Positions 43,601 to 51,161 of a stretch of DNA of 64,000 nucleotides are shown one piece after another. The notes beneath the pieces were generated by a model, which made no database searches, was not told the origin of the DNA, and was given only the letters and a program-made list of their open reading frames with translations. The stretch covers positions 62,001 through 126,000 of the forward strand of contig NZ_FQWC01000002.1 in assembly GCF_900129555.1 (NCBI RefSeq), written 5' to 3'. Within the stretch, counting starts at the first letter, position 1. Every line of letters starts with the position of its first letter. A program made the translations under genes and the position numbers. This stretch comes from Flavobacterium defluvii. GTDB lineage: Bacteria; Bacteroidota; Bacteroidia; Flavobacteriales; Flavobacteriaceae.

Positions 43601-43933
43601 ATGAAGAATCAATTCATTTTTATACTCTTGCTGTTTTGCTCTTGCAGTAATATGATCGATTTAAACGGAAATATTTATGACTACGACACAGAACGTCCTT
43701 TAAAAAATGTAGTTGTTACTATAAATAAAGTTGAAACCCTTACGGATAGTTTAGGATATTTTAATGTAAAAATAAAAAGAGAACAACCAATAAAAATAGT
43801 ATTCATAAAAAAAGGCTATTCAACTAAAGAGATCTCCAGAAAACCAGATTCTCTGGGAGAATTTTCAAAAAGGAGCTTAAAGTATAATAAATTTTATATG
43901 TACAATAAAGAAAGTGATTTTTATAAAAATTAG
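43601..43933 (+). CDS. Small CarboxypepD_reg-like lipoprotein (110 aa)
   Basis: A lipoprotein signal (MKNQFIFILLLFCSCSN) with Cys13 or Cys15 as lipobox cysteine. A single carboxypeptidase-regulatory-like beta-sandwich follows ('DLNGNIYDYDTERPLKNVVVTINKVETLTDSLGYFNVKIK'), then a lysine/tyrosine-rich tail. The start was chosen by the signal and the promoter position. It is a stand-alone envelope protein of unknown function. The stop is only 4 nt from the end of the convergent exonuclease gene. Confidence 0.75.
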   Translation: MKNQFIFILLLFCSCSNMIDLNGNIYDYDTERPLKNVVVTINKVETLTDSLGYFNVKIKREQPIKIVFIKKGYSTKEISRKPDSLGEFSKRSLKYNKFYMYNKESDFYKN

Positions 43934-43937
43934 AAAA

Positions 43938-44570
43938 CTAATACTTGAAAAGAGAATTCAAATTTACTGCTTTCTTTTCTCTCAGTTTTTTTACAATTTT
44001 AAGAAAAGCAATTGCAGTTATATACGCATCTCCCAAAGCTGTGTGACGATCTTTTTTTGAAATATCAAATTTATCGGCAAGATCGTCTAAAGTATAGTGA
44101 TCCTTTCTTTCAAACAAATGCGATTTTATAAGTGTTTTTTTGTATAAATAGGCAGTATCCAAAGTTTTGTTAGTTAGTTGAGGAAGCTCATTTCGTACTA
44201 ATGCCTTATTAATCATCGTAATATCAAAAATAGTATGGTGAGCTATAATTATAGAATCACCTAAAAAGTCTAAAAACTGCTGTAATGCTTCTAATTCTGT
44301 TGGACGTTTAATAAGTAAATCTTTTAAAATACCATGAATTTGCGCTGTTGATTTATCATAATGCTCTTGTTCCAGATAAATTTCAAAACTATCCTGAACA
44401 GAAATAACTCCATTTTGGAGAACTAGTGCGCCAATGCATAAAATTCGATCGTTATCATAATCAAATCCAGTTGTTTCGGTATCTAAAACCACAAAACGAG
44501 TTTCTTCGATCGTAATGTTTTCATCGAATATATTGTTTTCTTCCTTTTTCCAAAAATTGAATAAACTCAT
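43938..44570 (-). CDS. DEDDh 3'-5' exonuclease (DNA polymerase III epsilon-like)
   Basis: A 210-residue exonuclease of the RNase T/DnaQ superfamily. All five catalytic features are present: D30 and E32 (LDTETTG), D116 (HHTIFD), H176 and D181 (RHTALGDA). It lies 1 nt after the cNMP/CBS/DUF294 gene, so translation is coupled, and this pairing recurs in other bacteria to my knowledge. It is thus probably not the replicative proofreader but a partner of that regulatory protein, acting on DNA, RNA or small oligonucleotides. The substrate is not known. Confidence 0.92.
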   Translation of the reverse strand: MSLFNFWKKEENNIFDENITIEETRFVVLDTETTGFDYDNDRILCIGALVLQNGVISVQDSFEIYLEQEHYDKSTAQIHGILKDLLIKRPTELEALQQFLDFLGDSIIIAHHTIFDITMINKALVRNELPQLTNKTLDTAYLYKKTLIKSHLFERKDHYTLDDLADKFDISKKDRHTALGDAYITAIAFLKIVKKLREKKAVNLNSLFKY

Positions 44571-44571
44571 A

Positions 44572-46491
44572 TTATACCAAATTTGAGATGTTAAAACGTA
44601 CTGAAATCAGTTCCTGAAGCTCTTTTATGGTTTTAAAAGTACGCTTCAGTTTAATTTTTTCCATTTTGGTTAAAGATTCCAATTCGATAAATTGGCCAGA
44701 ATCATGATGTAAAAGCCCTTGTTTGGTTCTGAATTTTAATAATGCTTTAAACGAATACGAACAAGACAAATACAATTCTCTGTTATTAGGTTCCAATTCT
44801 GCCAGTTTTTCAAAACGTTCTGCCGTATTGCTGATACCTTTTACCGAATGCGATAGAATTAAAAGTCGTGCTGCATCTGTCAATGGCATTAAAGCTCTTC
44901 GTTTAATGTCAAAGTTATCTTTATTAGCTCCGTCTTGTTCAACCAGAAACTGCCTGAAGAAACCAGTAGGAGAAGGGCTTTGCAAAGCACCGCTCACTAA
45001 ATGCATATAAAAAATCGGATTGGCTTTTACATCTTCAAATATTGAATCTGATAATTTGTTTACTATTTCAGAATCACCATAAGTTTTACTGTAATCAAAG
45101 AAAATAAATGAAAGTAGAACTTCATTTTTTCCCGGATTTGTAATCCAATGATGTACCTGAGCTTTCCATTCGTCCAGACTCATACACCATTTTGAATTCG
45201 ATGCCATCATTTCGGCTGGACAATAATCATAGCCAATTTCAAAAAGGCCTTTATTTACAAGTCCTGCAAATTTTAAAAAGTAGATTTTAGTTTCTTCCCT
45301 AAAAACCTCATTTACATTTTCGTAAACAATTGCATTATCCTGATCCGTATGCAGCATTTGTTCTCCGCGTCCCTGACTTCCTAACGCAAGCCAGGCAAAT
45401 TTTACCGGCGGCGGACTGCTCATTTTATCCAGACAAATTTCTATAACACGATTAGTACAGGCTTCATTGAGTTCTGTAATGATTTTGGTAATCAAAGTCA
45501 TCGGAATATTTTGATCCAGATAACCCTGAAGCAATTGCATTATTCGATTACGAATAGGCTTTATTTCCTTGATTTTTTTGGTACGCTTTAGTGCTTTTAT
45601 CAAGACGGCAGGATTATTTCCAAGCGCGACCATAACGTCATGTTTTGATAAAATTCCAACTGCTTTTGTGTTTACAGTTCCATCTTTTGTTAGGCATAAA
45701 TGACTGATATTGCTTTTCATCATAGCCATTTGTGCCTCTGTAACCGTCATTTTTTTTGGATATGTAATAACAGGTTTGGTCATTATCGTTTCGGCAGTTG
45801 TTGTAATAGGAAAATCTCCGGTTACGATTTTGTTTCGAAGGTCTTTATCGGTCAAAATGCCAATAGGAAGCATTTCGTCTACAATCAATATAGCACCGAC
45901 TTTTTTCTTATTCATGATTTTCGCAATATCCTTAACCGTTGTTGAAGGACTGCAGGTTACTATTTTTTTGGAATATTTTATGGGTGCTAAATCAAAAGAT
46001 TGATTGCTGGAATGAAGGTTTTCATTTAACTGGTCATCACCGTATAATTTATCTTTATGAATATCTGAATACGGATTTCGGGTATTTGAAGCATAACTTT
46101 CAATTAAAAAATTACCAACATTTCTGTTTTCCAGCGCATAAGGTTTAAAAACGGCAATAGGAATCGCATAGAGAATAGTTTCTTCATGTGCCACAGCTTC
46201 CATAATATAATTTTCCTGTGCCAAAAGCGGACGAAGTCCAAAAATATCGCCTTCATCACACATGTCCAAAACAGTATTTTTTGTACTTTTTTTCAGGGCA
46301 ACTGCGCCCTTATGAACAACGTAAAAAGAATCATGCGTTTTATCATTTTCGGCAAAAATTACAGCATCTTTTTCTTTGTAAATAATAGATATCTGTTCAG
46401 AAAGTTTTTCTAAATCTTTTTGATGTAAGAAATTAAACGGCGGATAACTTTTTAAAAAGTCTGCAACTCTTTGCGAAATGGTATTTTTCAT
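44572..46491 (-). CDS. cNMP-binding / CBS pair / DUF294 nucleotidyltransferase-like protein
   Basis: A 639-residue multi-domain regulator. A cyclic-nucleotide-binding domain (about 18-130), a CBS pair (about 172-295: 'TTVKDIAKIMNKKKVGAILIVDE' and 'MTKPVITYPKKMTVTEAQMAMM'), a DUF294 nucleotidyltransferase domain (about 325-470) and a DUF294 C-terminal domain to the end. The nucleotidyltransferase motif GSQGRGEQ (371-378) and the metal pair D383/D385 (HTDQDN) are intact, resembling the GlnD-type fold. It may therefore modify a protein or nucleotide in response to a small ligand. The exonuclease gene follows after 1 nt. No transporter is next to it, unlike in some genomes. Confidence 0.9.
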   Translation of the reverse strand: MKNTISQRVADFLKSYPPFNFLHQKDLEKLSEQISIIYKEKDAVIFAENDKTHDSFYVVHKGAVALKKSTKNTVLDMCDEGDIFGLRPLLAQENYIMEAVAHEETILYAIPIAVFKPYALENRNVGNFLIESYASNTRNPYSDIHKDKLYGDDQLNENLHSSNQSFDLAPIKYSKKIVTCSPSTTVKDIAKIMNKKKVGAILIVDEMLPIGILTDKDLRNKIVTGDFPITTTAETIMTKPVITYPKKMTVTEAQMAMMKSNISHLCLTKDGTVNTKAVGILSKHDVMVALGNNPAVLIKALKRTKKIKEIKPIRNRIMQLLQGYLDQNIPMTLITKIITELNEACTNRVIEICLDKMSSPPPVKFAWLALGSQGRGEQMLHTDQDNAIVYENVNEVFREETKIYFLKFAGLVNKGLFEIGYDYCPAEMMASNSKWCMSLDEWKAQVHHWITNPGKNEVLLSFIFFDYSKTYGDSEIVNKLSDSIFEDVKANPIFYMHLVSGALQSPSPTGFFRQFLVEQDGANKDNFDIKRRALMPLTDAARLLILSHSVKGISNTAERFEKLAELEPNNRELYLSCSYSFKALLKFRTKQGLLHHDSGQFIELESLTKMEKIKLKRTFKTIKELQELISVRFNISNLV

Positions 46492-46611
46492 TGGGTAAGA
46501 TTTAGGTTCTAAAATACTATTTAAAATAGAAATGTAAAAGAAACACGTTTGTTTTTTGAGTTACAAAGTTACAGACAGGCAAAGGCTCAAAGTTGAAATA
46601 CATAATTGTGT

Positions 46612-46637
46612 AAAAAAAGCTCCAAAATAGGAGCTTT
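46612..46637 (-). terminator. Terminator of the 123-aa lipoprotein gene
   Basis: AAAGCTCC (46616-46623) pairs with GGAGCTTT (46630-46637). On the minus strand the stem is followed by TTTTAC. Confidence 0.7.
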
Positions 46638-46657
46638 CAATATTGTTTTAAAAAATC

Positions 46658-47029
46658 TTAATCAACTTTGTAAACTTTTCCTCTTTGCTTTTCTTCAGAG
46701 CCGACCATTCCAAATTCAAAAGTATAAGAATCTTTTTCAGTTGTTAAAATTTTCATGCTGATAGCTTTTTCCTCAGCCATATTTTTTGGATGTTTCTTTT
46801 GCAGAACATATTCACAGTCGCTAACCCAGCGAATGGTAGCAGTATCTGTTTTTCCTTCAAAAGTTTCTATTTCAATACTGTCTTTGCGTTCAAAGAAAGT
46901 TATTTTTTTTACGCCGTTTACTTCGGTTTCAAATTTGAATTTTCCGGTTTTAAAATCTTTGCAATTATGTTCGGCATTATAACAAGAAACCAATGCCAGA
47001 AAAGGAAATAAGTAAATAATTTTTTTCAT
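46658..47029 (-). CDS. Small lipoprotein (123 aa), function unknown
   Basis: The ATG at 47029 opens a lipoprotein signal (MKKIIYLFPFLALVSCYNAE, Cys16). The longer frame from 47098 runs through the structured element at 47051-47126 and is rejected. The domain has 'CKDFKTGKFKFETEVNGVKKITFFERKDSIEIETFEGK' and 'RWVSDCEYVLQKKHPKNMAEEKAISMKILTTEKDSYTFEFG', so two further Cys probably form a disulfide. It resembles small flavobacterial lipoproteins sometimes found near topoisomerase IV genes; no function is known to me. Confidence 0.8.
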   Translation of the reverse strand: MKKIIYLFPFLALVSCYNAEHNCKDFKTGKFKFETEVNGVKKITFFERKDSIEIETFEGKTDTATIRWVSDCEYVLQKKHPKNMAEEKAISMKILTTEKDSYTFEFGMVGSEEKQRGKVYKVD

Positions 47030-47050
47030 TTTGAATAAGTTGTTTTTTTT

Positions 47051-47126
47051 GGAGCTAATCCTGCTGTCCGCTGTATCTTTTGTGGTGAACCCCACCACAA
47101 AAGGATGCCGCTTCCATCAGGGCTAG
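47051..47126. repeat. Structured intergenic element, copy A
   Basis: Read on the minus strand it goes CTAGCCCTGATGGAAGCGGC, ATCC, a hairpin of CTTTTGTGGTG (47103-47093) with CACCACAAAAG (47087-47077), then ATACAGCGGACAGCAGGATT and AGCTCC. The ends CTAGCCCTG and CAGGATTAG can also pair. It shares the layout 'GAT-GAAGC … hairpin … GCGGAYAGC' with the element at 53626-53738. It could be an RNA element or a mobile repeat; the function is unknown. Confidence 0.65.
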
Positions 47127-47308
47127 AAAAATTTGGAGTTAATTAGAAAAACTATTCCTATTGACACAAAAATGATATTAATAAAACAAAGAAAAAATAA
47201 ATTTCGTATTCTGTTTTTATCAGCTTGTTCATCGGATAATTTTGTTTGGCACAGTTTAATTAAAATCCAGTACCAAAATCCTCCCATATTTGCATGATGT
47301 TCGATCAT
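47123..47308 (-). CDS. Small membrane protein (61 aa), translationally coupled
   Basis: The ATG overlaps the stop of the preceding DUF1572 gene as ATGA (47308-47305), a classical sign of coupling. The start region has 'HHANMGGFWYWILIKL', followed by a basic loop and one membrane helix (about 37-56, LFFLCFINIIFVSIGIVFLI). The stop codon is at the edge of the structured element. I know no family. The overlap makes it more likely real than a chance ORF. Confidence 0.6.
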   Translation of the reverse strand: MIEHHANMGGFWYWILIKLCQTKLSDEQADKNRIRNLFFLCFINIIFVSIGIVFLINSKFF

Positions 47309-47880
47309 TTCAGTTTTTTCAATTCATCATCAGTAAAGTTCTTGATTTCTTTTTCTTTAGCAAATTTTTCGGCGTTGTAATTTCCAGATTTGTTCTTCGG
47401 AATCGACAAACTGTTCCATTCACTGGTTTTCAATTGTTTGGCATAAAAAACAATTTGCCCTACGTGATAAGGATAATGCGCGAGTTGACGATTTATAGCT
47501 TCAATAACCGTATGACCTTCATTTCTGATATAAATTATATCTGTAAGCTGTTCTGGTTTTAAACTTTCTAAGGCATTTTCCAAACAATTCCAGCCTTTGT
47601 TCCAAACTTCGACAACTTCTTCTTTCGATTTTAAATCGTTTTCAAATTCGGCATCACGGTTACGCCATTTCTTCTCACCATCAGAAGTTAAAAAATCGGT
47701 CCAGCGTGAAAGCATATTACCAGAAATGTGTTTTATAATGGTAGCAATACTGTTAGTATCTTCATTTATAGATACAAAAAGCTGTTCGGGTTCGAGTTGA
47801 TCCATAGCTTTTTCGCCCAGCATTTTATAGTACAAAAACTGTTTTTTAACGCTTTCCAGATAAGAATTATCCGCACTCAT
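47305..47880 (-). CDS. DUF1572 (DinB-like) protein
   Basis: A 191-residue four-helix-bundle protein of the DinB/DUF1572 group. His residues in 'IIKHISGNMLSRW' and 'HYPYHVGQIVFY' fit the metal-binding triad of the fold. Such proteins are putative thiol-dependent S-transferases or metalloenzymes, but the substrate is unknown. It starts 2 nt after the pentapeptide-repeat gene and ends in an ATGA overlap with the next, so all are probably in one operon. Confidence 0.88.
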   Translation of the reverse strand: MSADNSYLESVKKQFLYYKMLGEKAMDQLEPEQLFVSINEDTNSIATIIKHISGNMLSRWTDFLTSDGEKKWRNRDAEFENDLKSKEEVVEVWNKGWNCLENALESLKPEQLTDIIYIRNEGHTVIEAINRQLAHYPYHVGQIVFYAKQLKTSEWNSLSIPKNKSGNYNAEKFAKEKEIKNFTDDELKKLK

Positions 47881-47882
47881 AA

Positions 47883-48455
47883 CTATACAATTTTAATATC
47901 ATATTTATCTAAAAGCCCAATAATTCCCTGAGTTGAGAATTGTGCTTTTCGCATCGCATTATATTCAGGATCAATTTTGTAATTGTAAGCCGTTCTAAAA
48001 TCGACAGCTGCTAATTGTGTTTCATTAAAAATGGCACCATCTAAATTACAGTTGTCAAAAACAGAACTTGTTAAATTGGTTCCAACAAAAGTTACTTCAC
48101 GTAAAGATGAGTTAATAAACTTAGTTTTAGGCATTTTTTTATTCGAAAATATAGCATAATCGAGCGTACACTCTTCAAAATGTACCTGAAAAAGAAAATC
48201 GTCACATTCGTGAAAACCTATTCCAAGTAATTTACAGTTCCTGAAATTTACATTTTTTAAACTCGTTGCTGCCAAACTTGTCATAGAGAGATTACAGTCA
48301 ATAAATTCACAGTCTAAAAAAGTATTAGAGCTAAAATTACTATTCGAAAAATCACAGTTTTTAAACACACAATCTTCAAACTCACGATTGTTAATTCGTT
48401 TGTTGATATAAATTACTTTTTCGAATGTTTTTTGAATGTGAATTATTTCTTCCAT
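47883..48455 (-). CDS. Pentapeptide-repeat protein
   Basis: A 190-residue protein with many A(D/N)LxX-like five-residue units ('FEDCVFKNCDFSNSNFSSNTFLDCEFIDCNLSMTSLAATSLKNVNF'), which should form a right-handed quadrilateral beta-helix. Many of the units carry C/F at the centre. The C-terminus has 'TQLAAVDFRTAYNYKIDPEYNAMRKAQFSTQGIIGLLDKYDIKIV', typical of Qnr/McbG-like relatives. Some members protect DNA gyrase from inhibitors; there is no evidence for that here. It lies 2 nt before the DUF1572 gene. Confidence 0.88.
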   Translation of the reverse strand: MEEIIHIQKTFEKVIYINKRINNREFEDCVFKNCDFSNSNFSSNTFLDCEFIDCNLSMTSLAATSLKNVNFRNCKLLGIGFHECDDFLFQVHFEECTLDYAIFSNKKMPKTKFINSSLREVTFVGTNLTSSVFDNCNLDGAIFNETQLAAVDFRTAYNYKIDPEYNAMRKAQFSTQGIIGLLDKYDIKIV

Positions 48456-48498
48456 GTAAATTATTAAAGCGATTAAAAAAAGAATTAGTTTGGGCTAA

Positions 48499-48720
48499 TT
48501 AGTCATTAAACAACCCTTTCATTATAATTTTCAATCCTAAGAAAATCAAAAGCATCGAACTTAAACAAGCCACAATTCCAATCCCCAGAACCAAATAATG
48601 CCAATTAGTATGCTGATTCATAAATGCATTATAAATCAACGATGGACCAATAAACATCAAAGGCAGTGCTCCTGTTAAATATTTAATTCCTTTTCCTAAT
48701 AATTGTTTGTTAGTTGCCAT
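48499..48720 (-). CDS. DUF6095-like small membrane protein
   Basis: A 73-residue protein with two membrane helices (about 14-30 and 42-64) and a short loop with 'NAFMNQHTNWHYLVLG'. I associate it with DUF6095 in Flavobacteriia (recollection). The gene is 43 nt upstream of the pentapeptide gene. Function unknown. Confidence 0.75.
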   Translation of the reverse strand: MATNKQLLGKGIKYLTGALPLMFIGPSLIYNAFMNQHTNWHYLVLGIGIVACLSSMLLIFLGLKIIMKGLFND

Positions 48721-48755
48721 TTTGTTTTTGTTTCAGTTTTTTTGCTCAATAATTT

Positions 48756-48852
48756 AACCGCAAAGTACGCTAAGATTTATGCAAGGTTCGCAATGTTTAT
48801 ATAAAGCTTTGAGAACTTTGCGTTTTATACAAAACTTGCGTGCTTTGCGGTT
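48756..48852. repeat. ACCGCAAAGTACGCTAAG inverted word repeat
   Basis: The arm AACCGCAAAGTACGCTAAG (48756-48774) is mirrored by CTTGCGTGCTTTGCGGTT (48835-48852). Further half-words (GCAAGGTTCGCAATG, AACTTTGCG) stand between. The word GCAAAGCCCGCTAAG at 9763 is related. Confidence 0.65.
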
Positions 48853-48875
48853 AATTTATCTTACAGAAAACCTTT

Positions 48876-49688
48876 TTACTTATTATAATTATCAACAGCA
48901 TTCCTAACGCTGCCGTATTTTTTCAATAATTCTGAAGCTTCTTCATACGAAACCGGAATTTCTCCCATAATCATTTTTACGCCTCTGTCAACCAGTTTAA
49001 TATTACTCAACTGCATATCAACCATTTTATTTCCTTTTACTTTTCCAAGCTGAATCATGGATGCTGTAGAAATCATATTTAAGACCAGTTTTTGTGCAGT
49101 TCCGGCTTTCATTCTTGAACTTCCGGTAACAAATTCAGGTCCAACGACAACTTCGATAGGAAATTTTGCTGTTAAAGCCAGCGGACTTCCCGCATTACAA
49201 GTAATACAACCTGTAACAATATTATTCTCATTGCAGGTTTCTAAACCGCCAATTACATAAGGAGTAGTTCCCGAAGCTGCAATTCCAATCACAATATCAT
49301 TTTGATTAATGTTGTGAGCCTTTAAATCGATCCAGGCTTGTTCTGCATTATCTTCTGCATTTTCTACAGCACGTCGAATTGCTGTATCGCCGCCCGCGAT
49401 AATTCCGTTTACTAAATCAAACGGAACACCAAAAGTAGGAGGACATTCTGAAGCATCTACAACACCTAAACGCCCCGATGTTCCTGCACCAATATAAAAA
49501 ATACGTCCGCCTAATTTTAAATTGGCAACAGTCTGTTTTACCAAAGCCTCAATTTGCGGTAAAGCTTTTTCTACGGCATGCGGTACAGTTTTGTCTTCAT
49601 TATTAATATTGGTCAGCAGTTCATGAACTGACATTTTTTCTAAATGTTCGTATTTTGAAGATTGTTCGGTTGTTTTTGTAAAGGTCAT
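48876..49688 (-). CDS. murQ: N-acetylmuramic acid 6-phosphate etherase
   Basis: Splits the lactyl ether of MurNAc-6-phosphate to GlcNAc-6-phosphate in peptidoglycan recycling. SIS-fold protein of 270 residues; family signatures 'GGRIFYIGAGTSGRLGVVDASECPPTFG' (about 60-87) with the catalytic Glu, and 'SSRMKAGTAQKLVLNMIST' (about 191-209). Length is slightly below the E. coli enzyme, as usual in this phylum. The recycling partners (anhydromuropeptide permease, AnmK) are not in the window. It is divergent from the AraC-type regulator. Confidence 0.95.
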   Translation of the reverse strand: MTFTKTTEQSSKYEHLEKMSVHELLTNINNEDKTVPHAVEKALPQIEALVKQTVANLKLGGRIFYIGAGTSGRLGVVDASECPPTFGVPFDLVNGIIAGGDTAIRRAVENAEDNAEQAWIDLKAHNINQNDIVIGIAASGTTPYVIGGLETCNENNIVTGCITCNAGSPLALTAKFPIEVVVGPEFVTGSSRMKAGTAQKLVLNMISTASMIQLGKVKGNKMVDMQLSNIKLVDRGVKMIMGEIPVSYEEASELLKKYGSVRNAVDNYNK

Positions 49689-49818
49689 TTTTTGTCGAAA
49701 TAGTTATCCTCCAAAATTAAACTTTTTTATTGCAAATTGAGAAAAATTAAGGGTTAAACTCACGTAAAATTGAAATCTTTTTTTGTTGATTTCTTTCTTC
49801 TGAAAATTTGATAAAACC

Positions 49819-49847
49819 TTGCTGAATGAACTAAAATATTATATTTG
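49819..49847 (+). promoter_or_regulatory. Bacteroidota-type promoter of the AraC-type regulator
   Basis: TTG (49819-49821), 18 nt, then TATATTTG (49840-49847), a good match to TTG-N19-TAnnTTTG. The ATG at 49865 leaves a leader of about 12 nt. Confidence 0.7.
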
Positions 49848-49864
49848 TTTAATAATAAAAACAA

Positions 49865-51004
49865 ATGGATAAATTAAGTTTTTTGAATGGGATTGCCTGG
49901 ATTGCTGTTTTTGTTTCGATGCTTCTGGCTTTCTTTTTATTTACAGTAAAAACCCAAAATAAACTTGCCAATCGTTTATTTGCTTTCTTTTTTATTTTAT
50001 CTGCCATTGATCTAAGCGGATTTTTTTTCTATGAATTTCTTGACGGACAATTAAATATCGAAGTTTTTAGGTGGACAACCTGTCTATTAGGAATGCCTTT
50101 GTTTTATTTATTTGTTTTCGCCGTGTGTTATTCTGATTTTCGATTACAATGGAAACATTTATGGCATGCAGTTCCGTTTTTGGCTGTCAACTTAATTTTT
50201 GTTCCGAGGTTTTATTTAGCTGAAGAAATAGAGAAAATACAATTTTTTAAAGTGCACAATCAAATGCCTGAAATGTTGATCTTTCATTCAATTGTAGAGT
50301 TTCAGTATGTGTTTTATATTGTGGGAGTATTTTTCATTTTAAAGAAATACAAAGAGATTTATTTAGAAAATTATGCCAATACAGCCTTTTCTACGTATAT
50401 GTGGCTTTTTCAAATGACCACTGTTTTTCTTATTGCACATATTATTGTGGTATTAAAAAATTTATTACGATATACAGACTTTAATGAAACTTTTATTTGG
50501 GCCAATGTTTTGGTTGGAAGTATCGCTCTCCTTATTACCTGTTGGTTTATAATGAAAGCTTTAAATAATCCTGAACTCTTCAGGGGAATAAATTCTAAAT
50601 TAAAGCTGGCAAAAGATATTCTTCCTGAGGTTGACATAAAATCAGAAACTGCCAACTTTCAAAATGATATGATAACTGCTCAAATTGAGACGCTAAGAAA
50701 TTATATGACTGAAAAAGAACCTTATCTTGATCCGTCACTTACAATTCAGGAATTAGCGAATCAAATTAATATGCAGGTTCGGGATTTATCGGTTTTGATA
50801 AATCATCATATAGATCAGCATTTTTTTGATTTTGTAAATGAATACCGCATTCAAAAAGCAATGAGTATTTTGAAAGATAAATCAAAAAGCCGTTTAACTG
50901 TTCTTGAAATATTGTATGAAGTAGGTTTTAACTCAAAATCTTCGTTTAATACTTCTTTTAAAAAATATACCAATTTAACGCCAACAGCTTACAGAAATAG
51001 TTGA
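49865..51004 (+). CDS. Membrane-bound AraC-type transcriptional regulator
   Basis: A 379-residue regulator with an N-terminal region of about seven hydrophobic helices (between residues 8 and 240, '…WIAVFVSMLLAFFLFTV…', '…PLFYLFVFAVCYSDF…', '…ALLITCWFIMKAL…') and a cytoplasmic C-terminal HTH of AraC type (about 278-378). The motif is 'LTIQELANQINMQVRDLSVLINHHIDQHFFDFVNEYRIQKAMSIL … LEILYEVGFNSKSSFNTSFKKYTNLTPTAYR'. It probably senses a ligand in or across the membrane and controls the TonB-type receptor gene 157 nt downstream (same direction). It has its own promoter and terminator. Confidence 0.9.
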   Translation: MDKLSFLNGIAWIAVFVSMLLAFFLFTVKTQNKLANRLFAFFFILSAIDLSGFFFYEFLDGQLNIEVFRWTTCLLGMPLFYLFVFAVCYSDFRLQWKHLWHAVPFLAVNLIFVPRFYLAEEIEKIQFFKVHNQMPEMLIFHSIVEFQYVFYIVGVFFILKKYKEIYLENYANTAFSTYMWLFQMTTVFLIAHIIVVLKNLLRYTDFNETFIWANVLVGSIALLITCWFIMKALNNPELFRGINSKLKLAKDILPEVDIKSETANFQNDMITAQIETLRNYMTEKEPYLDPSLTIQELANQINMQVRDLSVLINHHIDQHFFDFVNEYRIQKAMSILKDKSKSRLTVLEILYEVGFNSKSSFNTSFKKYTNLTPTAYRNS

Positions 51005-51043
51005 AAATAAACGTTTTGTAAAAAGTCGTACTTCATAACAAAT

Positions 51044-51089
51044 AAAGTCGAACCAATTTCCTTATTAGAAAATGGTTCGACTTTTTTTT
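51044..51089 (+). terminator. Terminator between regulator and receptor
   Basis: AAAGTCGAACCA (51044-51055) pairs with TGGTTCGACTTT (51073-51084), followed by a T run to 51089. Regulator and receptor are therefore separate transcripts. Confidence 0.85.
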
Positions 51090-51161
51090 CTCGGTCGTGT
51101 ACGGAGATTTTCTAATGGAGCTTTGCTTCAAATTAATCGAACAAGTTAAAATTAGAAAATC

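Noticed and set aside
45700..46413. Several plus-strand frames opposite the DUF294 gene
   Set aside because: Phe/His-rich shadow frames without start context; the minus-strand gene explains the region completely.
47030..47098. Longer start of the 123-aa lipoprotein
   Set aside because: Runs through the structured element and displaces the lipoprotein signal.
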